From Loxodes magnus (lineage: Eukaryota; Ciliophora; Karyorelictea; Loxodida; Loxodidae), in contig CAMPDV010002178.1 of assembly GCA_946699065.1 (NCBI GenBank), positions 17,960-81,959 of the forward strand: a stretch of DNA of 64,000 nucleotides. Direction: 5' to 3'. Of the stretch, positions 37,845 through 51,560 are shown piece after piece. Made by a program: the position numbers and the translations under genes. The notes beneath the pieces were generated by a model, which worked only from the letters and a program-made list of their open reading frames with translations, ran no database searches and was not told where the DNA came from. The first letter of the stretch is position 1. Each line of letters starts with the position of its first letter.

Positions 37845-38835
37845 CAGGTATTAAAATTTAGTATTCTCACTTCAAAACTAAAACAATGCTTTTTTTTTAC
37901 TTTAAAAATCACTCAACTATTTTTCATACATTGTTAACTCACTCTGGTATTAAAATTTCGTATTCTCACTTCAAAACTAAAACAATGCTTTTTTTTACTT
38001 TAAAAATCACTCAACTATTTTTCATACATTGTTAACTCACTCTGGTATTAAAATTTCGTATTCTCACTTCAAAACTAAAACAATGTTTTTTTTTACTTTA
38101 AAAATCACTCAACTATTTTTCATACATTGTTAACTCACTCTGGTATTAAAATTTAGTATTCTCACTTCAAAACTAAAACAATGTTTTTTTTTACTTTAAA
38201 AATCACTCAACTATTTTTCATACATTGTTAACTCACTCTGGTATTAAAATTTAGTATTCTCACTTCAAAACTAAAACAATGCTTTTTTTTTACTTTAAAA
38301 ATCACTCAACTATTTTTCATACATTGTTAACTCACTCTGGTATTAAAATTTCGTATTCTCACTTCAAAACTAAAACAATGTTTTTTTTTACTTTAAAAAT
38401 CACTCAACTATTTTTCATACTTTGTTAACTCATTCTGGTATTAAAATTTCGTATTCTCACTTCAAAACTAAAACAATGTTTTTTTTTACTTTAAAAATCA
38501 CTCAACTATTTTTCATACATTGTTAACTCACTCTGGTATTAAAATTTAGTATTCTCACTTCAAAACTAAAACAATGCTTTTTTTTTACTTTAAAAATCAC
38601 TCAACTATTTTTCATACATTGTTAACTCACTCTGGTATTAAAATTTCGTATTCTCACTTCAAAACTAAAACAATGTTTTTTTTTACTTTAAAAATCACTC
38701 AACTATTTTTCATACATTGTTAACTCACTCTGGTATTAAAATTTCGTATTCTCACTTAAACTAAAACAAACTTTTTTTTTACTTTAAAAATCACTCAACT
38801 ATTTTTCATACATTGTTAACTCACTCTGGTATTAA
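37845..38835 (-). repeat. Block duplicated at +4,922 bp (copy 1)
   Basis: Matches 42,766-43,757. Shared markers are the 4 bp deletion (ctcaggta), a unit with actttgttaactcattc (38,421 to 43,343), and the cttaaac/caaac unit (38,755 to 43,677). The offset changes from 4,921 to 4,922 bp because one T-run differs by a base. The next unit differs between copies: the later one has a catatc insertion. Confidence 0.85.
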
Positions 38836-41621
38836 AATTTAGTATTCTCACTTCAAAACTAAAACAATGTTTTTTTTTACTTTAAAAATCACTCAACTAT
38901 TTTTCATACATTGTTAACTCACTCTGGTATTAAAATTTCGTATTCTCACTTCAAAACTAAAACAATGTTTTTTTTTACTTTAAAAATCACTCAACTATTT
39001 TTCATACATTGTTAACTCACTCTGGTATTAAAATTTCGTATTCTCACTTCAAAACTAAAACAATGCTTTTTTTTTACTTTAAAAATCACTCAACTATTTT
39101 TCATACATTGTTAACTCACTCTGGTATTAAAATTTTAATTTCTCACTTCAAAACTAAAACAATGTTTTTTTTTACTTTAAAAATCACTCAACTATTTTTC
39201 ATACATTGTTAACTCACTCTGGTATTAAAATTTCGTATTCTCACTTCAAAACTAAAACAATGTTTTTTTTTACTTTAAAAATCACTCAACTATTTTTCAT
39301 ACATTGTTAACTCACTCTGGTATTAAAATTTAGTATTCTCACTTCAAAACTAAAACAATGTTTTTTTTTACTTTAAAAATCACTCAACTATTTTTCATAC
39401 ATTGTTAACTCACTCTGGTATTAAAATTTCGTATTCTCACTTCAAAACTAAAACAATGCTTTTTTTTTACTTTAAAAATCACTCAACTATTTTTCATACA
39501 TTGTTAACTCACTCTGGTATTAAAATTTCGTATTCTCACTTCAAAACTAAAACAATGTTTTTTTTTACTTTAAAAATCACTCAACTATTTTTCATACATT
39601 GTTAACTCACTCTGGTATTAAAATTTAGTATTCTCACTTCAAAACTAAAACAATGTTTTTTTTTACTTTAAAAATCACTCAACTATTTTTCATACATTGT
39701 TAACTCACTCTGGTATTAAAATTTCGTATTCTCACTTCAAAACTAAAACAATGTTTTTTTTTACTTTAAAAATCACTCAACTATTTTTCATACATTGTTA
39801 ACTCACTCTGGTATTAAAATTTAGTATTCTCACTTCAAAACTAAAACAATGTTTTTTTTTACTTTAAAAATCACTCAACTATTTTTCATACATTGTTAAC
39901 TCACTCTGGTATTAAAATTTCGTATTCTCACTTCAAAACTAAAACAATGTTTTTTTTTACTTAAAAATTACACAACTATTTTTCATACATTGTTAACTCA
40001 GGTATTAAAATTTAGTATTCTCACTTCAAAACTAAAACAATGCTTTTTTTTTACTTTAAAAATCACTCAACTATTTTTCATACATTGTTAACTCACTCTG
40101 GTATTAAAATTTCGTATTCTCACTTCAAAACACATCAAAAACAATGTTTTTTTTTACTTTAAAAATCACTCAACTATTTTTCATACATTGTTAACTCATT
40201 CTGGTATTAAAATTTCGTATTCTCACTTCAAAACTAAAACAATGTTTTTTTTTTACTTTAAAAATCACTCAACTATTTTTCATACATTGTTAACTCACTC
40301 TGGTATTAAAATTTCGTATTCTCACTTCAAAACATATCAAAAACAATGTTTTTTTTTACTTTAAAAATCACTCAACTATTTTTCATACATTGTTAACTCA
40401 CTCTGGTATTAAAATTTCGTATTCTCACTTCAAAACTAAAACAATGTTTTTTTTTACTTTAAAAATCACTCAACTATTTTTCATACATTGTTAACTCACT
40501 CTGGTATTAAAATTTAGTATTCTCACTTCAAAACTAAAACAATGTTTTTTTTTACTTTAAAAATCACTCAACTATTTTTCATACATTGTTAACTCACTCT
40601 GGTATTAAAATTTCGTATTCTCACTTCAAAACTAAAACAATGTTTTTTTTTACTTTAAAAATCACTCAACTATTTTTCATACATTGTTAACTCACTCTGG
40701 TATTAAAATTTTAATTTCTCACTTCAAAACTAAAACAATGTTTTTTTTTACTTTAAAAATCACTCAACTATTTTTCATACATTGTTAACTCACTCTGGTA
40801 TTAAAATTTTAATTTCTCACTTCAAAACTAAAACAATGTTTTTTTTTACTTTAAAAATCACTCAACTATTTTTCATACATTGTTAACTCACTCTGGTATT
40901 AAAATTTAGTATTCTCACTTCAAAACTAAAACAATGCTTTTTTTTTACTTTAAAAATCACTCAACTATTTTTCATACATTGTTAACTCACTCTGGTATTA
41001 AAATTTCGTATTCTCACTTCAAAACTAAAACAATGTTTTTTTTTACTTTAAAAATCACTCAACTATTTTTCATACATTGTTAACTCACTCTGGTATTAAA
41101 ATTTCGTATTCTCACTTAAACTAAAACAAACTTTTTTTTTACTTTAAAAATCACTCAACTATTTTTCATACATTGTTAACTCACTCTGGTATTAAAATTT
41201 AGTATTTTCACTTCAAAACATATCAAAAACAATGTTTTTTTTTACTTTAAAAATCACTCAACTATTTTTCATACATTGTTAACTCACTCTGGTATTAAAA
41301 TTTAGTATTCTCACTTCAAAACTAAAACAATGTTTTTTTTTACTTTAAAAATCACTCAACTATTTTTCATACATTGTTAACTCACTCTGGTATTAAAATT
41401 TCGTATTCTCACTTCAAAACTAAAACAATGTTTTTTTTTACTTTAAAAATCACTCAACTATTTTTCATACATTGTTAACTCACTCTGGTATTAAAATTTC
41501 GTATTCTCACTTCAAAACTAAAACAATGTTTTTTTTTACTTTAAAAATCACTCAACTATTTTTCATACATTGTTAACTCACTCTGGTATTAAAATTTAGT
41601 ATTCTCACTTCAAAACTAAAA

Positions 41622-42452
41622 CAATGTTTTTTTTTACTTTAAAAATCACTCAACTATTTTTCATACATTGTTAACTCACTCTGGTATTAAAATTTCGTAT
41701 TCTCACTTCAAAACTAAAACAATGTTTTTTTTTACTTTAAAAATCACTCAACTATTTTTCATACATTGTTAACTCACTCTGGTATTAAAATTTAGTATTC
41801 TCACTTCAAAACTAAAACAATGTTTTTTTTTACTTTAAAAATCACTCAACTATTTTTCATACATTGTTAACTCACTCTGGTATTAAAATTTCGTATTCTC
41901 ACTTCAAAACTAAAACAATGTTTTTTTTTACTTAAAAATTACACAACTATTTTTCATACATTGTTAACTCACTCTGGTATTAAAATTTAGTATTCTCACT
42001 TCAAAACTAAAACAATGTTTTTTTTTACTTTAAAAATCACTCAACTATTTTTCATACATTGTTAACTCACTCTGGTATTAAAATTTCGTATTCTCACTTC
42101 AAAACACATCAAAAACAATGTTTTTTTTTACTTTAAAAATCACTCAACTATTTTTCATACATTGTTAACTCATTCTGGTATTAAAATTTCGTATTCTCAC
42201 TTCAAAACTAAAACAATGTTTTTTTTTTACTTTAAAAATCACTCAACTATTTTTCATACATTGTTAACTCACTCTGGTATTAAAATTTCGTATTCTCACT
42301 TCAAAACATATCAAAAACAATGTTTTTTTTTACTTTAAAAATCACTCAACTATTTTTCATACATTGTTAACTCACTCTGGTATTAAAATTTCGTATTCTC
42401 ACTTCAAAACTAAAACAATGTTTTTTTTTACTTTAAAAATCACTCAACTATT
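41622..42452 (-). repeat. Block copy of 36,310-37,140
   Basis: Unit order matches 36,310-37,140 at +5,312 bp: attacacaac at 41,939, cacatc at 42,105, cattctgg at 42,171. The match fails upstream of about 41,620, where a catatc unit is missing, and downstream of about 42,450, where aaatt-type units replace an act unit. Confidence 0.83.
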
Positions 42453-42765
42453 TTTCATACATTGTTAACTCACTCTGGTATTAAAATTTTAATTTCTCAC
42501 TTCAAAACTAAAACAATGTTTTTTTTTACTTTAAAAATCACTCAACTATTTTTCATACATTGTTAACTCACTCTGGTATTAAAATTTTAATTTCTCACTT
42601 CAAAACTAAAACAATGTTTTTTTTTACTTTAAAAATCACTCAACTATTTTTCATACATTGTTAACTCACTCTGGTATTAAAATTTCGTATTCTCACTTCA
42701 AAACTAAAACAATGCTTTTTTTTTACTTTAAAAATCACTCAACTATTTTTCATACATTGTTAACT

Positions 42766-43757
42766 CAGGTATTAAAATTTAGTATTCTCACTTCAAAACT
42801 AAAACAATGCTTTTTTTTTACTTTAAAAATCACTCAACTATTTTTCATACATTGTTAACTCACTCTGGTATTAAAATTTCGTATTCTCACTTCAAAACTA
42901 AAACAATGCTTTTTTTTTACTTTAAAAATCACTCAACTATTTTTCATACATTGTTAACTCACTCTGGTATTAAAATTTCGTATTCTCACTTCAAAACTAA
43001 AACAATGTTTTTTTTTACTTTAAAAATCACTCAACTATTTTTCATACATTGTTAACTCACTCTGGTATTAAAATTTAGTATTCTCACTTCAAAACTAAAA
43101 CAATGTTTTTTTTTACTTTAAAAATCACTCAACTATTTTTCATACATTGTTAACTCACTCTGGTATTAAAATTTAGTATTCTCACTTCAAAACTAAAACA
43201 ATGCTTTTTTTTTACTTTAAAAATCACTCAACTATTTTTCATACATTGTTAACTCACTCTGGTATTAAAATTTCGTATTCTCACTTCAAAACTAAAACAA
43301 TGTTTTTTTTTACTTTAAAAATCACTCAACTATTTTTCATACTTTGTTAACTCATTCTGGTATTAAAATTTCGTATTCTCACTTCAAAACTAAAACAATG
43401 TTTTTTTTTACTTTAAAAATCACTCAACTATTTTTCATACATTGTTAACTCACTCTGGTATTAAAATTTAGTATTCTCACTTCAAAACTAAAACAATGCT
43501 TTTTTTTTACTTTAAAAATCACTCAACTATTTTTCATACATTGTTAACTCACTCTGGTATTAAAATTTCGTATTCTCACTTCAAAACTAAAACAATGTTT
43601 TTTTTTACTTTAAAAATCACTCAACTATTTTTCATACATTGTTAACTCACTCTGGTATTAAAATTTCGTATTCTCACTTAAACTAAAACAAACTTTTTTT
43701 TTACTTTAAAAATCACTCAACTATTTTTCATACATTGTTAACTCACTCTGGTATTAA
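42766..43757 (-). repeat. Block copy of 37,845-38,835
   Basis: Second copy of the block described at 37,845-38,835. The cttaaac unit followed by an agtattttcac/catatc unit at its right edge recurs at about 41,105-41,225, 44,165-44,280 and 48,110-48,230. In the reverse sense the same pair is found in the forward array at 52,441-52,560 and 53,131-53,250. Confidence 0.83.
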
Positions 43758-46389
43758 AATTTAGTATTTTCACTTCAAAACATATCAAAAACAATGTTTT
43801 TTTTTACTTTAAAAATCACTCAACTATTTTTCATACATTGTTAACTCACTCTGGTATTAAAATTTAGTATTCTCACTTCAAAACTAAAACAATGTTTTTT
43901 TTTACTTTAAAAATCACTCAACTATTTTTCATACATTGTTAACTCACTCTGGTATTAAAATTTAGTATTCTCACTTCAAAACTAAAACAATGCTTTTTTT
44001 TTACTTTAAAAATCACTCAACTATTTTTCATACATTGTTAACTCACTCTGGTATTAAAATTTCGTATTCTCACTTCAAAACTAAAACAATGTTTTTTTTT
44101 ACTTTAAAAATCACTCAACTATTTTTCATACATTGTTAACTCACTCTGGTATTAAAATTTCGTATTCTCACTTAAACTAAAACAAACTTTTTTTTTACTT
44201 TAAAAATCACTCAACTATTTTTCATACATTGTTAACTCACTCTGGTATTAAAATTTAGTATTTTCACTTCAAAACATATCAAAAACAATGTTTTTTTTTA
44301 CTTTAAAAATCACTCAACTATTTTTCATACATTGTTAACTCACTCTGGTATTAAAATTTAGTATTCTCACTTCAAAACTAAAACAATGTTTTTTTTTACT
44401 TTAAAAATCACTCAACTATTTTTCATACATTGTTAACTCACTCTGGTATTAAAATTTCGTATTCTCACTTCAAAACTAAAACAATGCTTTTTTTTTACTT
44501 TAAAAATCACTCAACTATTTTTCATACATTGTTAACTCACTCTGGTATTAAAATTTCGTATTCTCACTTCAAAACTAAAACAATGTTTTTTTTTACTTTA
44601 AAAATCACTCAACTATTTTTCATACATTGTTAACTCACTCTGGTATTAAAATTTAGTATTCTCACTTCAAAACTAAAACAATGTTTTTTTTTACTTTAAA
44701 AATCACTCAACTATTTTTCATACATTGTTAACTCACTCTGGTATTAAAATTTAGTATTCTCACTTCAAAACTAAAACAATGTTTTTTTTTACTTTAAAAA
44801 TCACTCAACTATTTTTCATACATTGTTAACTCACTCTGGTATTAAAATTTAGTATTCTCACTTCAAAACTAAAACAATGCTTTTTTTTTACTTTAAAAAT
44901 CACTCAACTATTTTTCATACATTGTTAACTCACTCTGGTATTAAAATTTCGTATTCTCACTTCAAAACTAAAACAATGTTTTTTTTTACTTTAAAAATCA
45001 CTCAACTATTTTTCATACATTGTTAACTCACTCTGGTATTAAAATTTCGTATTCTCACTTCAAAACATATCAAAAACAATGCTTTTTTTTACTTTAAAAA
45101 TCACTCAACTATTTTTCATACATTGTTAACTCACTCTGGTATTAAAATTTCGTATTCTCACTTCGAAACATATCAAAAACAATGTTTTTTTTTACTTTAA
45201 AAATCACTCAACTATTTTTCATACATTGTTAACTCACTCTGGTATTAAAATTTTAATTTCTCACTTCAAAACTAAAACAATGTTTTTTTTTACTTTAAAA
45301 ATCACTCAACTATTTTTCATACATTGTTAACTCACTCTGGTATTAAAATTTAGTATTCTCACTTCAAAACTAAAACAATGTTTTTTTTTACTTTAAAAAT
45401 CACTCAACTATTTTTCATACATTGTTAACTCACTCTGGTATTAAAATTTCGTATTCTCACTTCAAAACTAAAACAATGTTTTTTTTTACTTTAAAAATCA
45501 CTCAACTATTTTTCATACATTGTTAACTCACTCTGGTATTAAAATTTTAATTTCTCACTTCAAAACTAAAACAATGTTTTTTTTTACTTTAAAAATCACT
45601 CAACTATTTTTCATACATTGTTAACTCACTCTGGTATTAAAATTTAGTATTCTCACTTCAAAACTAAAACAATGCTTTTTTTTTACTTTAAAAATCACTC
45701 AACTATTTTTCATACATTGTTAACTCACTCTGGTATTAAAATTTCGTATTCTCACTTCAAAACTAAAACAATGTTTTTTTTTACTTTAAAAATCACTCAA
45801 CTATTTTTCATACATTGTTAACTCACTCTGGTATTAAAATTTAGTATTCTCACTTCAAAACTAAAACAATGTTTTTTTTTACTTTAAAAATCACTCAACT
45901 ATTTTTCATACATTGTTAACTCACTCTGGTATTAAAATTTAGTATTCTCACTTCAAAACTAAAACAATGTTTTTTTTTACTTTAAAAATCACTCAACTAT
46001 TTTTCATACATTGTTAACTCACTCTGGTATTAAAATTTAGTATTCTCACTTCAAAACTAAAACAATGTTTTTTTTTACTTTAAAAATCACTCAACTATTT
46101 TTCATACATTGTTAACTCACTCTGGTATTAAAATTTAGTATTCTCACTTCAAAACTAAAACAATGTTTTTTTTTACTTTAAAAATCACTCAACTATTTTT
46201 CATACATTGTTAACTCACTCTGGTATTAAAATTTAGTATTCTCACTTCAAAACTAAAACAATGTTTTTTTTTACTTTAAAAATCACTCAACTATTTTTCA
46301 TACATTGTTAACTCACTCTGGTATTAAAATTTAGTATTCTCACTTCAAAACTAAAACAATGTTTTTTTTTACTTTAAAAATCACTCAAC

Positions 46390-46900
46390 TATTTTTCATA
46401 CATTGTTAACTCACTCTGGTATTAAAATTTAGTATTCTCACTTCAAAACTAAAACAATGTTTTTTTTTACTTTAAAAATCACTCAACTATTTTTCATACA
46501 TTGTTAACTCACTCTGGTATTAAAATTTCGTATTTTCACTTCAAAACTAAAACAATGTTTTTTTTTACTTTAAAAATCACTCAACTATTTTTCATACATT
46601 GTTAACTCACTCTGGTATTAAAATTTCGTATTCTCACTTCAAAACTAAAACAATGTTTTTTTTTACTTTAAAAATCACTCAACTATTTTTCATACATTGT
46701 TAACTCACTCTGGTATTAAAATTTCGTATTCTCACTTCGAAACATATCAAAAACAATGTTTTTTTTTACTTTAAAAATCACTCAACTATTTTTCATACAT
46801 TGTTAACTCACTCTGGTATTAAAATTTAGTATTCTCACTTCAAAACTAAAACAATGTTTTTTTTTACTTTAAAAATCACTCAACTATTTTTCATACATTG
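46390..46900 (-). repeat. Block duplicated at +2,067 bp
   Basis: A unit with cgtattttcac (46,529 to 48,596) followed two units later by a cttcgaaacatatc unit (46,735 to 48,802) recurs at exactly 2,067 bp. Both copies are preceded by a run of plain act-type units (46.0-46.44 kb and 48.3-48.5 kb), so the true duplication may be longer than the marked part. Confidence 0.8.
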
Positions 46901-48959
46901 TTAACTCACTCTGGTATTAAAATTTCGTATTCTCACTTCAAAACTAAAACAATGTTTTTTTTTACTTTAAAAATCACTCAACTATTTTTCATACATTGTT
47001 AACTCAGGTATTAAAATTTTAATTTCTCACTTCAAAACTAAAACAATGTTTTTTTTTACTTTAAAAATCACTCAACTATTTTTCATACATTGTTAACTCA
47101 CTCTGGTATTAAAATTTAGTATTCTCACTTCAAAACTAAAACAATGTTTTTTTTTACTTTAAAAATCACTCAACTATTTTTCATACATTGTTAACTCACT
47201 CTGGTATTAAAATTTAGTATTCTCACTTCAAAACTAAAACAATGCTTTTTTTTTACTTTAAAAATCACTCAACTATTTTTCATACATTGTTAACTCACTC
47301 TGGTATTAAAATTTCGTATTCTCACTTCAAAACTAAAACAATGCTTTTTTTTTACTTTAAAAATCACTCAACTATTTTTCATACATTGTTAACTCACTCT
47401 GGTATTAAAATTTAGTATTCTCACTTCAAAACTAAAACAATGTTTTTTTTTTACTTTAAAAATCACTCAACTATTTTTCATACATTGTTAACTCACTCTG
47501 GTATTAAAATTTCGTATTCTCACTTCAAAACTAAAACAATGCTTTTTTTTTACTTTAAAAATCACTCAACTATTTTTCATACATTGTTAACTCACTCTGG
47601 TATTAAAATTTTAATTTCTCACTTCAAAACTAAAACAATGTTTTTTTTTACTTTAAAAATCACTCAACTATTTTTCATACATTGTTAACTCACTCTGGTA
47701 TTAAAATTTAGTATTCTCACTTCAAAACTAAAACAATGCTTTTTTTTTACTTTAAAAATCACTCAACTATTTTTCATACATTGTTAACTCACTCTGGTAT
47801 TAAAATTTCGTATTCTCACTTCAAAACTAAAACAATGTTTTTTTTTACTTTAAAAATCACTCAACTATTTTTCATACATTGTTAACTCACTCTGGTATTA
47901 AAATTTAGTATTCTCACTTCAAAACTAAAACAATGTTTTTTTTTACTTTAAAAATCACTCAACTATTTTTCATACATTGTTAACTCACTCTGGTATTAAA
48001 ATTTCGTATTCTCACTTCAAAACTAAAACAATGTTTTTTTTTACTTTAAAAATCACTCAACTATTTTTCATACATTGTTAACTCACTCTGGTATTAAAAT
48101 TTCGTATTCTCACTTAAACTAAAACAAACTTTTTTTTTACTTTAAAAATCACTCAACTATTTTTCATACATTGTTAACTCACTCTGGTATTAAAATTTAG
48201 TATTTTCACTTCAAAACATATCAAAAACAATGTTTTTTTTTACTTTAAAAATCACTCAACTATTTTTCATACATTGTTAACTCACTCTGGTATTAAAATT
48301 TAGTATTCTCACTTCAAAACTAAAACAATGTTTTTTTTTACTTTAAAAATCACTCAACTATTTTTCATACATTGTTAACTCACTCTGGTATTAAAATTTA
48401 GTATTCTCACTTCAAAACTAAAACAATGTTTTTTTTTACTTTAAAAATCACTCAACTATTTTTCATACATTGTTAACTCACTCTGGTATTAAAATTTAGT
48501 ATTCTCACTTCAAAACTAAAACAATGTTTTTTTTTACTTTAAAAATCACTCAACTATTTTTCATACATTGTTAACTCACTCTGGTATTAAAATTTCGTAT
48601 TTTCACTTCAAAACTAAAACAATGTTTTTTTTTACTTTAAAAATCACTCAACTATTTTTCATACATTGTTAACTCACTCTGGTATTAAAATTTCGTATTC
48701 TCACTTCAAAACTAAAACAATGTTTTTTTTTACTTTAAAAATCACTCAACTATTTTTCATACATTGTTAACTCACTCTGGTATTAAAATTTCGTATTCTC
48801 ACTTCGAAACATATCAAAAACAATGTTTTTTTTTACTTTAAAAATCACTCAACTATTTTTCATACATTGTTAACTCACTCTGGTATTAAAATTTAGTATT
48901 CTCACTTCAAAACTAAAACAATGTTTTTTTTTACTTTAAAAATCACTCAACTATTTTTC

Positions 48960-51400
48960 ATACATTGTTAACTCACTCTGGTATTAAAATTTTAATTTCT
49001 CACTTCAAAACTAAAACAATGTTTTTTTTTACTTTAAAAATCACTCAACTATTTTTCATACATTGTTAACTCACTCTGGTATTAAAATTTAGTATTCTCA
49101 CTTCAAAACTAAAACAATGTTTTTTTTTACTTTAAAAATCACTCAACTATTTTTCATACATTGTTAACTCACTCTGGTATTAAAATTTCGTATTCTCACT
49201 TCAAAACTAAAACAATGTTTTTTTTTACTTTAAAAATCACTCAACTATTTTTCATACATTGTTAACTCACTCTGGTATTAAAATTTTAATTTCTCACTTC
49301 AAAACTAAAACAATGTTTTTTTTTACTTTAAAAATCACTCAACTATTTTTCATACATTGTTAACTCACTCTGGTATTAAAATTTAGTATTCTCACTTCAA
49401 AACTAAAACAATGTTTTTTTTTACTTTAAAAATCACTCAACTATTTTTCATACATTGTTAACTCACTCTGGTATTAAAATTTAGTATTCTCACTTCAAAA
49501 CTAAAACAATGCTTTTTTTTTACTTTAAAAATCACTCAACTATTTTTCATACATTGTTAACTCACTCTGGTATTAAAATTTAGTATTCTCACTTCAAAAC
49601 TAAAACAATGTTTTTTTTTACTTTAAAAATCACTCAACTATTTTTCATACATTGTTAACTCACTCTGGTATTAAAATTTTAATTTCTCACTTCAAAACTA
49701 AAACAATGTTTTTTTTTACTTTAAAATCACTCAACTATTTTTCATACATTGTTAACTCACTCTGGTATTAAAATTTAGTATTCTCACTTCAAAACTAAAA
49801 CAATGTTTTTTTTTACTTTAAAAATCACTCAACTATTTTTCATACATTGTTAACTCACTCTGGTATTAAAATTTCGTATTCTCACTTCAAAACTAAAACA
49901 ATGTTTTTTTTTACTTTAAAAATCACTCAACTATTTTTCATACATTGTTAACTCACTCTGGTATTAAAATTTTAATTTCTCACTTCAAAACTAAAACAAT
50001 GTTTTTTTTTACTTTAAAAATCACTCAACTATTTTTCATACATTGTTAACTCACTCTGGTATTAAAATTTAGTATTCTCACTTCAAAACTAAAACAATGT
50101 TTTTTTTTACTTTAAAAATCACTCAACTATTTTTCATACATTGTTAACTCACTCTGGTATTAAAATTTAGTATTCTCACTTCAAAACTAAAACAATGCTT
50201 TTTTTTTACTTTAAAAATCACTCAACTATTTTTCATACATTGTTAACTCACTCTGGTATTAAAATTTCGTATTCTCACTTCAAAACTAAAACAATGCTTT
50301 TTTTTTACTTTAAAAATCACTCAACTATTTTTCATACATTGTTAACTCACTCTGGTATTAAAATTTAGTATTCTCACTTCAAAACTAAAACAATGTTTTT
50401 TTTTTACTTTAAAAATCACTCAACTATTTTTCATACATTGTTAACTCACTCTGGTATTAAAATTTCGTATTCTCACTTCAAAACTAAAACAATGCTTTTT
50501 TTTTACTTTAAAAATCACTCAACTATTTTTCATACATTGTTAACTCACTCTGGTATTAAAATTTCGTATTCTCACTTCAAAACTAAAACAATGTTTTTTT
50601 TTACTTTAAAAATCACTCAACTATTTTTCATACATTGTTAACTCACTCTGGTATTAAAATTTAGTATTCTCACTTCAAAACTAAAACAATGTTTTTTTTT
50701 ACTTTAAAAATCACTCAACTATTTTTCATACATTGTTAACTCACTCTGGTATTAAAATTTTAATTTCTCACTTCAAAACTAAAACAATGTTTTTTTTTAC
50801 TTTAAAAATCACTCAACTATTTTTCATACATTGTTAACTCACTCTGGTATTAAAATTTAGTATTCTCACTTCAAAACTAAAACAATGTTTTTTTTTACTT
50901 TAAAAATCACTCAACTATTTTTCATACATTGTTAACTCACTCTGGTATTAAAATTTCGTATTCTCACTTCAAAACTAAAACAATGTTTTTTTTTACTTTA
51001 AAAATCACTCAACTATTTTTCATACATTGTTAACTCACTCTGGTATTAAAATTTTAATTTCTCACTTCAAAACTAAAACAATGTTTTTTTTTACTTTAAA
51101 AATCACTCAACTATTTTTCATACATTGTTAACTCACTCTGGTATTAAAATTTAGTATTCTCACTTCAAAACTAAAACAATGTTTTTTTTTACTTTAAAAA
51201 TCACTCAACTATTTTTCATACATTGTTAACTCACTCTGGTATTAAAATTTAGTATTCTCACTTCAAAACTAAAACAATGCTTTTTTTTTACTTTAAAAAT
51301 CACTCAACTATTTTTCATACATTGTTAACTCACTCTGGTATTAAAATTTCGTATTCTCACTTCAAAACTAAAACAATGCTTTTTTTTTACTTTAAAAATC
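48960..51400 (-). repeat. Higher-order repeat with paired aaatt-type units
   Basis: Pairs of aaatt-type units spaced by three units (293-294 bp) occur at 48,992/49,286, 49,679/49,972 and 50,760/51,054, with the same act, acg, aaatt, act order around them. The pair starts are 687 and 1,081 bp apart, that is 7 and 11 units. A fourth pair with 294 bp spacing lies at 45,253/45,547. A single A is missing from ctttaaaatcac at about 49,726, which explains the 293 bp spacing. Confidence 0.85.
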
Positions 51401-51485
51401 ACTCAACTATTTTTCATACATTGTTAACTCACTCTGGTATTAAAATTTAGTATTCTCACTTCAAAACATATCAAAAACAATGTTT

Positions 51486-51560
51486 TTTTTTACTTTAAAA
51501 ATCACTAAACTATTTTTCAATGTATGAAAAATAGTTGAGTGATTTTTAAAGTAAAAAAAA
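51486..51560. other. Inverted junction 2 (reverse to forward units)
   Basis: Reverse units end with aaaaatcactaaac, then tatttttca. A 5 bp spacer (atgta, 51,520-51,524) follows, then tgaaaaatag and gttgagtgattttt in forward sense. The flanks form an imperfect inverted repeat of about 28 bp per arm with one mismatch. The left side carries cactaaac, the reverse of the 'ttta' start, which I see nowhere else in the inverted array but which is common in the forward array just to the right. Beyond the local arms, the unit orders on the two sides do not mirror each other. Confidence 0.92.

Larger units (their letters stand above)
35517..51519 (-). repeat. Inverted array domain, ~16 kb of reverse-strand units
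   Basis: The same satellite appears as its reverse complement: actttaaaaatcactc, aactatttttcatacattg, ttaactcactctgg, and so on. Units are clean and full length, with the same acg, act and aaatt alternatives. Types tgtgtaattttt (reverse: attacacaac at about 36,227, 36,627, 39,968 and 41,939) and tttaagtgag (reverse: cttaaac at 38,755, about 41,116, 43,677, about 44,172 and about 48,115) are shared with the array right of 51.5 kb. Neither is seen left of 33 kb. The actgag type, common on the left, was not seen here. Confidence 0.93.

Noticed and set aside
51486-51560. Rho-independent terminator (hairpin followed by T-run).
   Set aside because: The hairpin comes from the inversion of two satellite units and has an AT-only stem core. 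No gene lies nearby, and the satellite context is eukaryotic.
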